A stretch of DNA of 32,294 bases from an uncultured Prevotellaceae bacterium (GTDB lineage: Bacteria > Bacteroidota > Bacteroidia > Bacteroidales > Bacteroidaceae). The stretch is from the NCBI GenBank assembly GCA_902800245.1, contig CADCDY010000054.1, positions 1 through 32,294 of the forward strand, given 5' to 3'. The position numbers and the translations under genes are program-made. This document shows positions 22,069-31,568 of this stretch, piece after piece. Each line of letters begins with the position of its first letter. Positions within the stretch are counted from its first letter, which is position 1. The notes below the pieces were generated by a model that ran no database searches, had not been told where the DNA came from, and saw nothing but the letters and a program-made list of their open reading frames with translations.

Positions 22069-23922
22069 TTAAAAGTCACCAGGACCATAAAGTCCAAACT
22101 CTGGGTCTTTCTCTGGCTGCCACGTTCTCAGCTTAATGAGCGGCTTTTCTGGGTCATTGATATCAATCATCAGCATCAGATAGCCTTTGTCACCATAAGT
22201 GGAGGAATAATAATCCTGCTGGATTTGTATGGCATACGACTCCCCACCCTGCCCCATCTTGAAGACGTCGTTGTTGGAGAAGCGGATATTAACGAACTCG
22301 TTCTTCTCAAAGCAGCGCTTCAGGCTCTTCAGATACTCATCCTTTGTCTGACGGTTCATCTTAATAATACGATTACCGTCCTCGCTGAGTTTCGACTGGT
22401 TCTCGTTTTTCGCACTAGCCTTCTTGACAATAGTACCTGTGATAATAACCGCGTCGTCATCAAAGACGGAACGGATGTAGTCCAGACGTTTCAGGGCGTA
22501 TGCCGTCTTATAGTTTTCGAGGAAGCCCATAAGCGCAAATCTGGACTTCTCATCCCAGACTCCTTTGTTCAGTATGTCGTCCTCGGCCGTTTTTCCCAGT
22601 CCGAAAGCAATATTCTCAATCTTCTTATCATCGTCGAATACCAATACAACATCTTCGACGAATGTAGCACGTCCGCCAGAAGCAAAGGAGAACGACATTC
22701 TCAGTCCGCGTTCTATCACGTTATCATTGTGCTCGTAGAAGCGCAAGTTCGACGCATCAAGGATTTTTGCCTTACCGTATTGCATCAGCTTGACAAACAT
22801 ATCCCATCCTCCGTCAGTAAAAAGTGAGCGCACTGACTCATATTTCTTCTGACGGACAGCATCTACGACGCTCTTCAAAGCCGAGGTATATTCCTCGACA
22901 TCATCGTCCAACCTCTTGGGCGGAGATATCACCTCGGCACTATTGGTCGTAAACGACTCGTTCTCCATCTTCTCCATACGTGCCTTTTTCTCCTTGGCTT
23001 TCTCCTTGCGCTCCATAGGTATCTTCACATTGGATTCAGGCATGGGGGTTCCCTTGACAGCTTTCAGCACGTCCTCTACCTCCTTATCAATCTTGGCTTC
23101 ACCAGCATATTCATACTCATACTTCAACTGAAGCTGTGAACTATCATATTCCGGTGCCAACTCCACAAGGCCCCAACCGTCCTTGGCGCTATAGATAGCA
23201 CTCCAATCCTGACCGTCCCAATATTTATAGTCCACACTATTGACGGGCTTGTCCTTGTAGGTAATGGCCAGTTTGACGTCGTTTTCGTCGCGACTGTCAA
23301 CAATGGCCTTCAGTTCGCCAAACGTCTCGTCAATTTTCTCCTTACACCAGTTGGTGAGCACATGCGTCTTGCCATCCTCGTCGGTATAGGTCACCTCATT
23401 CGGATACTGCAGGCTCTTCAACAGCGTCAGCGCCCAGTAGAAGTTACGCAACACGTCATCCACCTTGCCTTTCGTTTCTGCACGAAGGGCCGTCTCCACC
23501 ATATCGATGGCTTTACGCTTGCGGGCCTCGAAGATCTTTTCTATCTCGCTAACCTTGATCCAACGTACGACGTGGACATCGTTGGGTTTGTTCTTCAGCA
23601 CCTTCTGCTTCGTATTGGTCAGCGTAGCCTGCGAATAGGTGTTGATGGTATTGGTAAACTGCGACTCCTCGTCCAACTGGCCATTGCTATTGGTAGCCTT
23701 AAGTGTACGATGAGACTCATTGGTCACGCTGGAGGCAATCTTGCTAATCAGACTACCCAGTGCCTGACGTTCAGCCTCAGCGACGGTCTTACCCCACCCT
23801 TCGCCATAGATGTAATCTTCACTGTCCCTGACGGTTTCCCAAGTCTGCGCAAACACACCCAGGGTCGTCATCATCATTACCAGCAGGGCTAATATCCTGC
23901 TATTCAGTGTTGTCTTGTACAT
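22069..23922 (-). CDS. Secreted LPP20-like protein with C-terminal NTF2-like region, function unknown
   Basis: 617 residues with a signal peptide (ILALLVMMMTTLGVFAQ). The first mature part, YIYGEGWGKTVAEAERQALG followed by SLISKIASSV, is the pattern of the LPP20 family (short conserved Gly-x-Gly then Ala-rich helix). Next come a helical stretch (about 120-205), a short beta part (VDYKYWDGQDWSAIYSAKDG), and a Lys/Glu-rich coiled segment (KIPMERKEKAKEKKARMEKM, about 300-320). Two alpha/beta regions follow, starting EEYTSALKSVVDAVRQKKYE and RFALMGFLENYKTAYALKRL; their layout suggests NTF2/SnoaL-like folds, a tentative reading. The protein lies 13 nt downstream of the giant surface protein gene and 55 nt upstream of the barrel gene, with no promoter element in either gap, so the three are probably one operon. 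Confidence 0.72.
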   Translation of the reverse strand: MYKTTLNSRILALLVMMMTTLGVFAQTWETVRDSEDYIYGEGWGKTVAEAERQALGSLISKIASSVTNESHRTLKATNSNGQLDEESQFTNTINTYSQATLTNTKQKVLKNKPNDVHVVRWIKVSEIEKIFEARKRKAIDMVETALRAETKGKVDDVLRNFYWALTLLKSLQYPNEVTYTDEDGKTHVLTNWCKEKIDETFGELKAIVDSRDENDVKLAITYKDKPVNSVDYKYWDGQDWSAIYSAKDGWGLVELAPEYDSSQLQLKYEYEYAGEAKIDKEVEDVLKAVKGTPMPESNVKIPMERKEKAKEKKARMEKMENESFTTNSAEVISPPKRLDDDVEEYTSALKSVVDAVRQKKYESVRSLFTDGGWDMFVKLMQYGKAKILDASNLRFYEHNDNVIERGLRMSFSFASGGRATFVEDVVLVFDDDKKIENIAFGLGKTAEDDILNKGVWDEKSRFALMGFLENYKTAYALKRLDYIRSVFDDDAVIITGTIVKKASAKNENQSKLSEDGNRIIKMNRQTKDEYLKSLKRCFEKNEFVNIRFSNNDVFKMGQGGESYAIQIQQDYYSSTYGDKGYLMLMIDINDPEKPLIKLRTWQPEKDPEFGLYGPGDF

Positions 23923-23935
23923 ATCTTACTTGTTC

Positions 23936-26900
23936 TTATTTTACAATCACCTTACGTCCATTCTGGATATAGACACCCTTCTTTAACGTTGAACGTTGAA
24001 CATTTAACGTTGAACCAAGCTTACGGCCCTGTAGGTCGTACCACTCACCGTTTCCATCCTCCACCTGACTTCTGACTTCAAGGATGTCCGTCGTATTGTC
24101 ATCCGTATTTTCGCCAATAATGAAGTACATCGGAGCAGGCGAGGTGCCTTTGTGCATGGTGTAAGCCTCGAAGGGACGAACATCGCGGTAGTTACGCTCG
24201 AAGACGCTGCCTGCAGCATAGTATTCACGCTTCTCACCGACATTCAGGGCGTAGATATCTGGCTGAATCGTCATGTTCTGGAAGGCCGGTGCCATGATGA
24301 ACTCTGCGGACTCGTCCATCACGCCAACAGTCTGAGGCACTGTCACATTCTCCGCAGCAAACGTCACCTGTCCTGACAGGTTGAAACGCTCAGGATATTC
24401 ATACGAGTTAGGCATACTGATAATATAAGGAGTATTCGCCTCTATCGTCTGCACGGCCTGCAACCCGCTATGCGTCAAGCGGCGCAACCAGAAATGATAC
24501 TCGCTGGCATCGCTGCCGAACGGAGCAATCACGCCCTTGTCCTGATGGGTAATGGTCTGCACGGCAAACGGCAGCGCCAACGACTCCCAGCCACGGCTGT
24601 ATCCGATACGCGTCTGCTGGTTGAAGTTACGGGTATAGCTGATCTTCTCGGCCTGGAACGCCTGCGGACAATACCAGTTGTTGTTGCCTGATGCATCCTT
24701 CAGCACGATTTCCTGAGCCACACCGTTCACCACCACGTTCTGTATGCCCTCAGGAGCCAGACGATCCTCGTCTACATATACCAACACGTTCGGATTCTGA
24801 ATGCCACGATACTGTGCTGCAGGAATCTCAGCATTGCCTGCCTGAACGGCAGCCAGCATAGGATAGTCACTTAACCAGAACTTCGTCTCGTCGGTAATGT
24901 TCGAAGCATACGTCTCGTCAACCACCACACGCATGATGCTACCACGCTTTTCATACCAGGGCTCTCTGGTCATCGTGGGCGTAATGAGCATACCCTTTCT
25001 GATGTCGCGCTGCTCGTCGTAGTAGAGCCTCAACGTCGTATTATCGCCGGTGAGCACGCCATAGGGTTCTGGCTCGGTATTTTCCATCTCTACGATATTC
25101 TGGAACTGGTTCCAACCCTCCATCGCCAGATAGCGTTCGCGAGTGCCATAAGGCACGTAAAGCGTAGCCTGTTCACGAACAGCCGATCCGAAGTAAGCTT
25201 CTGTTGCTACCGGTGGCGTCTTGATGTATGAAGTGATGGTTCTGATATTGTCACACTCGTAGAAGGCCAAATGGCCAAAGTTAGAAACATTCTTTCCGAA
25301 AGTGACCGACTGCAAATTGCTGTTGTCCAAGAAGCCCTGGAAGTCTACTGTTGTCACATTACTCGGAATGACGATACTCTCCAATCCGCTGCTCTGGAAG
25401 GCACAAAAGCCAATGGTTGTCACCGTCTCGGGAATATCAATCGACTTCAAACTGCTACAGCCGTAGAAGACAGACATACCGATCTCAGTCAGTTCCGACG
25501 GCAGTCTCACCGAAGACAGCGCTTCACAACTCATAAAAGCATGGCTTTCTATTTCTTTTACATTGTCTGGGATATTGATGTCGGAAATGCCAGAACCATT
25601 GAAAGCATATTCACCAATGGTCGTAACCGAAGTCGGGACGAAAGTGTTCTTACATCCCAACACCAGTTTGTTGGTAGCCTTCTCGACAATCGCATTGCAG
25701 CTAATACGGGAATCGTACACCGGATTGTCCAGTTCTACCTGAATGGTCGCCAGATTGCTACACATGGCAAAGGACTGGGAAGCTATACTTTCAATGTTTG
25801 AAGGAATCATTAACGCGGTCAGTCCCTTGCAACCATAGTAGGCATAGTCGGCAATAGCTTTAGCACTACGGGGGATGACGGTATTGCCACATCCGGTAAA
25901 GATGGTATTGGAAGCCTTCTCAATGATGGCATTACAATTCTCGCGAGAGTCGAACACTTCGTTACCTGCTTCCACCGTAATAGATTGGATGTTAGGACAA
26001 CCTGTGAAAGGATTCCGGTTGTAATACTCACCCATCGTCCTCACGCTGCTGGGTATCACTACGGAAGTAAATGCGCAATAATAGAAAGCATATGCGCCAA
26101 TGGATTTCAAATTAGCGGGAAGGTCGGCCTTTGCCAGCTTCGTGCAATATTCAAAAGCAGAAGCATCAATCGAGGTTATACTATTGGGAATATCTACCGA
26201 CGTAATATCACAGCCATTGAAAGCATCCTCTCCGATGGTAATCACGTCGAATCCCTGGGCCTTCGAAGGAATCGTCACATGACCAGTGATAGTGTTGTCA
26301 ATAGCCACGGGATGAGGCCACGAATTAGAAGGTTTTGGACCTACCTGACAGGTATTCTGTGCTACGCTGATAATCCTGAAGGTCATAGTGATGCCCTCGG
26401 CGGTGATGTCGGTGAACTCATCACCATCATGCCATTCGCCTGGAGTTCCTGGCTGATATTCCTCTATTCTCCATTCCAACTCCGCTAGCATCATCATGAT
26501 ATCCTCCTGCCTCTTCAAGCATTCCATTTGGTCAATACTGGTCTCAGCCACTTGGATGAGCTTTTCTACTTCCCAAATGTACGCCTCCGCAGCGGCACAA
26601 TAATCCCATAGTTCTTGTGCTTTGCGCTCAGGGTCTTTCTCATACAGTTTCGACTCTATATGGGCCATATATACTTTAATATCTTCATGCCGCTTTAGCA
26701 GTTCGTACATCTGCCTCTCAAATTCAGCCTTGTCGGTAAAGTATCCGGGCGCATTGTTATTATTACGATAGTCAATGCGGGCGTAGGTATAGTCGGTATG
26801 ATCAGCGCTATAGGTTGTCGTCTCACCTCCGACAATATTGGTACATTCGTTGAACACCTCTTCGCCCGACGTCACCTTCTCCGTTGTCCAGTCCGGTCCA

Positions 26901-29900
26901 GCGAATATGACCCTCATGGCAAAGCAGCCTTTGAACATCCTGTACATATCCGTCAGTTTGCTCGTGTTGAAATTCGTGAGGTCGAGACGTCTCATACCGC
27001 TACAATTATAGAACATATAGCGCATATTCTTCACGTTCTTCGTCACGAACGGGGTCACGTCAAGATCCGTCAGGCTGGAGCACTCGGCAAACATCGCCTC
27101 CATATCCCTCACGTTGTCCGTCTTCACCCTGTAAAGTCCCGTGATGGTCTTTAGGTTGCTTAACCTGTTGAACCATCGTGCCGTACTGGTTAACGACGTG
27201 TAGTTGACAAACGAGCTGTCTATCACGGCAGTAGTAATCTCGCTGACGTGATCACCCCAGTCATCGGAAGTGCCCAGCGCAATACCTTCCCGCTCAGCCC
27301 TGTACTTATCGTAGTAGAACGTCACCTTCGTGTTGTTGTCGCTAAGCACCGTGTAAGGCTCGGGCATCACCTCGAAAGCGTACGTTGCAACGGGCGATGC
27401 ATCCTTACCCTCAACAATGGCCATCGCCTTGATAGTAGTAGCCTGCGTCAGTGCCAGCGGCTCCGTATAAACCGCACTGTGAAGATTCGGTTCCGAACCA
27501 TCCGTCGTATAGAATATCTTAGCGTCGAACGGGCTTTGGATACTTACCGTATTGTAATTCCGTGTAAATGTCGGCTTCGGACACTGCCAGTCCAACATCA
27601 CCTCAAACTTCACGTTGTCAAAGTAATAGTTGTTGGCTTCCGCAAGGCGGTTGAGGGTAAAGGCAATGGAACGCATGGGCTGCTGGTCCGACGATTTCTC
27701 TGGAAACATTTCACTCTCGTAGGTATAATGTTGCCATTCGGGGGTGAATGTCATATGGTCTTCGTCGAACATAAAGCCATTGATATATACCGTTGGCTCG
27801 GCATGCGCCTCCACACTGACCTCAGCCTCCTTGTCAGCACGATAGTCGAACGACACGCGGATGCGACTACCTTCGCTGACGGGCTGGTTCAGACGGAACC
27901 AGAACTGGTTGTCATACATTTCTTTCTCCTTAGCCGTTGCCTCAATCTTGATGCCGCGGCTACCGTTCACACCCACACCGTTGGCAATGGCTACAGTGTC
28001 GGGCACAGTACTCTCCTGATTATTTCTATACCAGTAGCTAATGTTATTCTCCCCCTCCATATCGCCGTTCTCAATCAGGTCAACGACAATGATATCAGCA
28101 GGAGCATCCATATATGTAAAGTATCCTGGCATCTGGCTATTGGGGCCTCCGTCGATTCGAGCGTAGGTATAATCGGTGTGGTCAGGACTAAAGTGTGTGC
28201 CTGCACCACCAACGAGAGCCGTACAGTCTGTGAACATGTTCTGACCGTTTGTTACAGCTTCAGTACTCCATCCTTCACCAGCATATATCGTTGTAAGATT
28301 AGAACATCCATAGAACATTGAACGCATGTACGTCACGTTGTCAGTCTTGAATCCACTCACGTCAAGGCTCGTCAGACCAGAACATCTGTTAAACAAACCT
28401 TCCATGTTCGTCACATTCGCAGTATTGAAATTGCTCAAGTCAAGGCTCGTCAGGCCAGAACAGTCAGAGAACATTAAACGCATGTACGTCACGTTGTCAG
28501 TCTTGAATCCACTCACGTCAAGGCTCGTCAATTGAGAACATCCATAGAACATATTACCCATGTTCGTCACGTAGTCCGTATTGAATCCACTCACGTCAAG
28601 ACTCGTCAATTGAGAACAGCCATAGAACATATTGAACATGTCCTTCACATTGTCAGTATTAAAGTTACTCACGTCAAGGCTCGTCAGACCAGAACATCTG
28701 TTAAACAAACCTTCCATGTTCGTCACATTCGCAGTATTGAAGCCACTTATGTCAAGGCTCGTCAGACCAGAACATCTGTTGAACATACCACTCATGATCG
28801 TCACTTTGTCTGTATTGATTCCACTCAAGTCAAGTTCCGTCAATTCTTCACAGCCATCGAACATACACGTCATATCCGTCACATTGTCAGTCTTTAAATT
28901 GTTAATGCCTATGATGGTGGTGAGATGACCGCATTCATAAAACCAAAATGCAGTACTAACTATAGTAGTGCAATTGGCGAACGAAGCATCAAACACGACA
29001 TTAATAATGCTTTCACGTTGTTGATTCCAGCCTCTACTTTCATGGGAATCGAACGGTCCAATATCCATACCGTTGCGCTCCGCCTTCTTATCATCGTAAT
29101 AGAACGTCAGCACCCATTCCCAATTATTGTTCTCACTCAGTACAGCATACGGCTCGGCATCACCGACATTAGGATCAACCCAAGGTTGGTCACCACTACG
29201 TATGAAATATCCTGGTGTCTGGCTATTCGGTCCGCCGTCGATTCGAGCGTAGGTAGCGTCAATGTAGTTCTCGTCAAACTTCGTACCTTTACCACCGACT
29301 ATACTGTAGCAGCGTTCGAACATATTATTACTCTCTGTAACGCTTGCTGTAGTCCAACTATCACTGACATAGACCGTCGTGAGCGACGTGCAGCGATAGA
29401 ACATATATCCCATATTGGTAACTTTATTTGTATTGAAACTGCTCAAGTCAATCGTCTTCAGACTACTGCAGTTCAAGAACAAGTCACCCATATTCGTCAC
29501 ATTTTCCGTGTTTACACCATCAAAGATAATGCTCTCCAGTCCAGTACAGCCCTCAAACACCTGATGCATATTTGTCACATTGCCCAGATTGAGGCTGCTT
29601 AAGTCAAGACTCGTCAGCGATTCGCAGTCGAAGAACATGGAATTGATATCGTTGACGTTGTCCGTCTTGAGATCCTGAATGCCCTTGATGGTCGTGAGCT
29701 TCGTCAACTGGTAGAACCAATAAGCAGTACTTGTCAACGTAGTACAGTTTGCAAACGAGTCATCAAAGACTACTGTTGTAATGGTCGATCTGTTGCCATA
29801 CCATTCAGTACTGACACCATTGGAACCCAAATTCTCAAACGGCCCAACACTCATACCATTCCGCTCTTCCTTATGTTCGTCGTAATAGAACGTCAGCACG

Positions 29901-31408
29901 GTGTTGTTCTCACTGAGTACGGTATACGGCTCGGCATCTGTCACTACTGGTGCTTCCTTATAAGTAAAGTAACCCGGCATCTGGCTATTCGGGCCTCCGT
30001 CGATTCGGGCATAGGTATAATCGGTGTGGTTTGCGTCGTATGTTGTGCCCGCACCACCGACGAGGGCGGCGCAGTTTGTGAACACATCAGCACTCTCCGT
30101 CAAGTTAGCAGTCGTCCAATTATCACCAACCCAAATCGTTGTTAAGGCAGAACAGCCAGAGAACATTGATTGTATTCCATAATTATAACTGTTTGCGTCA
30201 TATTTTACATTCGAAGTGTTAAAACTGCTCAGGTCAAGGCTCGTCAGGCCAGTGCAGCCACGGAACATCTCGCTCATGTCCACCGCGTTCGAGGTATCAA
30301 AATTGCTCAACTCAAGGCTTGTCAAGCCAGAACAGCCTCGGAACATCCAATCTATGTGTGTCACATTGGCCGTATTGAAGCCGCTTAAGTCAAGGCTTGT
30401 CAGACCAGAGCAATTCTGGAACATCCCACTCATGTACGTCACATTCGTCGTGTTGAAGTTGCTAACATTAAGAGTGGTCAAACCAGAGCAGCCAGAGAAC
30501 ATACTATTCATTTCCGTCACGTTCGACGTATTGAAACTGCTCAAGTCAAGACTCGTCAAACCAGAACAGAGAGTGAACATACCAAACATGACCGTCACAT
30601 TCGACGTGTTGAGGTTACTCACATCAAGAGTGGTCAAGCCTTTACAGCCATAGAACATAGAACGCATGTCCGTCACGTTCGACGTATTGAAATTGCTCAC
30701 ATCAAGGCTTGTCAGACCAGAGCAATTCTGGAACATCCCACTCATATCCGTCACGTTCGACGTATTGAAATTGCTCACATCAAGGCTTGTCAAACCAAAA
30801 CAGCCAGAGAACATACCACTCATATCCGTCACGTTCGACGTATTGAAATTGCTCACATCAAGGCTTGTCAAACCAGAACAGTCAGAGAACATACCCCACA
30901 TGCTCGTCACGTTCGACGTATTGAAATTGCTCAAATCAAGGTTGGTTAATGCTTTACAATTATTGAACATAAGGTTCATCTCCGTCACATTCGACGTGTT
31001 GAAATTGCTTACATCAAAACTTGTCAAGCTGGAACAATTACAGAACATATAACTCATGTTCGTCACATTGTCTGTATTGAGATTGCTAATGTCCGTAATC
31101 GTAGTTAAATTCTTACATCCGTAGAACCAATAGGCTGTACTGGTCAAAGTAGTACAATTAGCAAAAGAGGCATCAAACACTACAGTCGTAATGTTTTCTC
31201 GTTGTTGATACCATCCCATACCATAATAAGAATCAAACGGCCCAACGTCCATTCCATTCCGGTTTGCCTTGCCTTCGTCGTAATAGAACTTCAGCACGGT
31301 GTTATTGTCACTCAGCACGGCATACGGCTCCTGGGCAAGCATCCTGATGCTTCCAAAAACAATGAGCACTAACACGAATAAAGCCTTGAAAAGTCTGTTC
31401 TGCTTCAT
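23936..31408 (-). CDS. Giant mosaic surface protein: DUF285 leucine-rich repeats, carbohydrate-binding-like domain, BspA repeats, sorting domain
   Basis: 2,490-residue exported protein with a signal peptide (ends IRMLAQ). Order: three modules, each opening EPYxVLSxNN...FYYDE and carrying 26-residue DUF285 repeats (NVTDMSGMFSGCxGLTSLDV pattern; about 12, 4 and 8 copies at residues 100-430, 580-700 and 840-1065). A carbohydrate-binding-like jellyroll comes next (about 1108-1270, IENGDMEGENNISYWYRNNQ), then a chitobiase C-terminal-like unit (about 1290-1346, AKIFYTTDGSEPNLHSAVYT). A fourth module with 3 DUF285 repeats (1427-1520), a charged coiled coil (1557-1643), and a BspA/LRR_5 region (1706-2113, ITSIDASAFEYCTKLAKADL) follow. 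A fifth opening segment (EPYGVLTGDN) without repeats precedes a C-terminal sorting domain ending NGRKVIVK. BspA-like proteins mediate adhesion; the ligand here is unknown. It is the first gene of the operon, with a consensus promoter about 50 nt upstream. Confidence 0.88.
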   Translation of the reverse strand: MKQNRLFKALFVLVLIVFGSIRMLAQEPYAVLSDNNTVLKFYYDEGKANRNGMDVGPFDSYYGMGWYQQRENITTVVFDASFANCTTLTSTAYWFYGCKNLTTITDISNLNTDNVTNMSYMFCNCSSLTSFDVSNFNTSNVTEMNLMFNNCKALTNLDLSNFNTSNVTSMWGMFSDCSGLTSLDVSNFNTSNVTDMSGMFSGCFGLTSLDVSNFNTSNVTDMSGMFQNCSGLTSLDVSNFNTSNVTDMRSMFYGCKGLTTLDVSNLNTSNVTVMFGMFTLCSGLTSLDLSSFNTSNVTEMNSMFSGCSGLTTLNVSNFNTTNVTYMSGMFQNCSGLTSLDLSGFNTANVTHIDWMFRGCSGLTSLELSNFDTSNAVDMSEMFRGCTGLTSLDLSSFNTSNVKYDANSYNYGIQSMFSGCSALTTIWVGDNWTTANLTESADVFTNCAALVGGAGTTYDANHTDYTYARIDGGPNSQMPGYFTYKEAPVVTDAEPYTVLSENNTVLTFYYDEHKEERNGMSVGPFENLGSNGVSTEWYGNRSTITTVVFDDSFANCTTLTSTAYWFYQLTKLTTIKGIQDLKTDNVNDINSMFFDCESLTSLDLSSLNLGNVTNMHQVFEGCTGLESIIFDGVNTENVTNMGDLFLNCSSLKTIDLSSFNTNKVTNMGYMFYRCTSLTTVYVSDSWTTASVTESNNMFERCYSIVGGKGTKFDENYIDATYARIDGGPNSQTPGYFIRSGDQPWVDPNVGDAEPYAVLSENNNWEWVLTFYYDDKKAERNGMDIGPFDSHESRGWNQQRESIINVVFDASFANCTTIVSTAFWFYECGHLTTIIGINNLKTDNVTDMTCMFDGCEELTELDLSGINTDKVTIMSGMFNRCSGLTSLDISGFNTANVTNMEGLFNRCSGLTSLDVSNFNTDNVKDMFNMFYGCSQLTSLDVSGFNTDYVTNMGNMFYGCSQLTSLDVSGFKTDNVTYMRLMFSDCSGLTSLDLSNFNTANVTNMEGLFNRCSGLTSLDVSGFKTDNVTYMRSMFYGCSNLTTIYAGEGWSTEAVTNGQNMFTDCTALVGGAGTHFSPDHTDYTYARIDGGPNSQMPGYFTYMDAPADIIVVDLIENGDMEGENNISYWYRNNQESTVPDTVAIANGVGVNGSRGIKIEATAKEKEMYDNQFWFRLNQPVSEGSRIRVSFDYRADKEAEVSVEAHAEPTVYINGFMFDEDHMTFTPEWQHYTYESEMFPEKSSDQQPMRSIAFTLNRLAEANNYYFDNVKFEVMLDWQCPKPTFTRNYNTVSIQSPFDAKIFYTTDGSEPNLHSAVYTEPLALTQATTIKAMAIVEGKDASPVATYAFEVMPEPYTVLSDNNTKVTFYYDKYRAEREGIALGTSDDWGDHVSEITTAVIDSSFVNYTSLTSTARWFNRLSNLKTITGLYRVKTDNVRDMEAMFAECSSLTDLDVTPFVTKNVKNMRYMFYNCSGMRRLDLTNFNTSKLTDMYRMFKGCFAMRVIFAGPDWTTEKVTSGEEVFNECTNIVGGETTTYSADHTDYTYARIDYRNNNNAPGYFTDKAEFERQMYELLKRHEDIKVYMAHIESKLYEKDPERKAQELWDYCAAAEAYIWEVEKLIQVAETSIDQMECLKRQEDIMMMLAELEWRIEEYQPGTPGEWHDGDEFTDITAEGITMTFRIISVAQNTCQVGPKPSNSWPHPVAIDNTITGHVTIPSKAQGFDVITIGEDAFNGCDITSVDIPNSITSIDASAFEYCTKLAKADLPANLKSIGAYAFYYCAFTSVVIPSSVRTMGEYYNRNPFTGCPNIQSITVEAGNEVFDSRENCNAIIEKASNTIFTGCGNTVIPRSAKAIADYAYYGCKGLTALMIPSNIESIASQSFAMCSNLATIQVELDNPVYDSRISCNAIVEKATNKLVLGCKNTFVPTSVTTIGEYAFNGSGISDINIPDNVKEIESHAFMSCEALSSVRLPSELTEIGMSVFYGCSSLKSIDIPETVTTIGFCAFQSSGLESIVIPSNVTTVDFQGFLDNSNLQSVTFGKNVSNFGHLAFYECDNIRTITSYIKTPPVATEAYFGSAVREQATLYVPYGTRERYLAMEGWNQFQNIVEMENTEPEPYGVLTGDNTTLRLYYDEQRDIRKGMLITPTMTREPWYEKRGSIMRVVVDETYASNITDETKFWLSDYPMLAAVQAGNAEIPAAQYRGIQNPNVLVYVDEDRLAPEGIQNVVVNGVAQEIVLKDASGNNNWYCPQAFQAEKISYTRNFNQQTRIGYSRGWESLALPFAVQTITHQDKGVIAPFGSDASEYHFWLRRLTHSGLQAVQTIEANTPYIISMPNSYEYPERFNLSGQVTFAAENVTVPQTVGVMDESAEFIMAPAFQNMTIQPDIYALNVGEKREYYAAGSVFERNYRDVRPFEAYTMHKGTSPAPMYFIIGENTDDNTTDILEVRSQVEDGNGEWYDLQGRKLGSTLNVQRSTLKKGVYIQNGRKVIVK
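23976..24058. repeat. 83-bp exact repeat, copy A, in the sorting-domain codons of the giant protein
   Basis: Identical over 83 bp to 32166-32248; allowing one mismatch at 23975 the match extends to 94 bp (23965-24058). It encodes the segment from GNGEWYDLQGRK through the insert STLNVQRSTLKKG. That insert is itself made of short AACGTTGA-type units (on the plus strand). Confidence 0.97.
26850..31100. repeat. DUF285 coding repeats with 78-bp period in four blocks
   Basis: The DNA encoding the DUF285 repeats recurs every 78 bp, for example CATATCCG at 30743 and 30821. Blocks lie at about 30130-31100, 29320-29670, 28220-28890 and 26850-27130. Near-identical longer stretches also recur at multiples of 78 bp: the unit containing AACATCTGTTAAACAAACCT starts at 28381 and 28693, exactly four periods apart. 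These are coding repeats, not a CRISPR array. Confidence 0.9.
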
Positions 31409-31456
31409 ATTATATATTTTTTTACTTTATACGCTATTTTGTTTTTTAGTTGGTTG

Positions 31457-31488
31457 CAAAGATACGAACTTATTCTGATAACACCAAA
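31457..31488 (-). promoter_or_regulatory. Promoter of the giant surface protein operon (TTTG-N20-TATCTTTG)
   Basis: On the minus strand TTTG (31485-31488) is followed after 20 nt by TATCTTTG (31457-31464). Predicted transcription starts near 31450, about 42 nt upstream of the ATG at 31408. Confidence 0.78.
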
Positions 31489-31568
31489 TAATAACGTCTC
31501 TTTTTTTGTACGACCACATCACTACAAATTATAAAAATAGATTCAAAAAAGAATCAAAAAAGGGTTCA

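Noticed and set aside
27248..28321. A 357-codon open frame on the plus strand, and further open frames at 28925-29602 and 30216-31052
   Set aside because: They run antisense to the giant repeat protein, whose biased repeats keep the opposite strand open. They have no signal, domain or promoter, and their own periodicity mirrors the 78-bp repeats.
28220..31100. Regularly spaced repeats that could be mistaken for a CRISPR array
   Set aside because: The period is 78 bp with similarity throughout the unit, in one long coding frame; there are no unique spacers and no cas genes.
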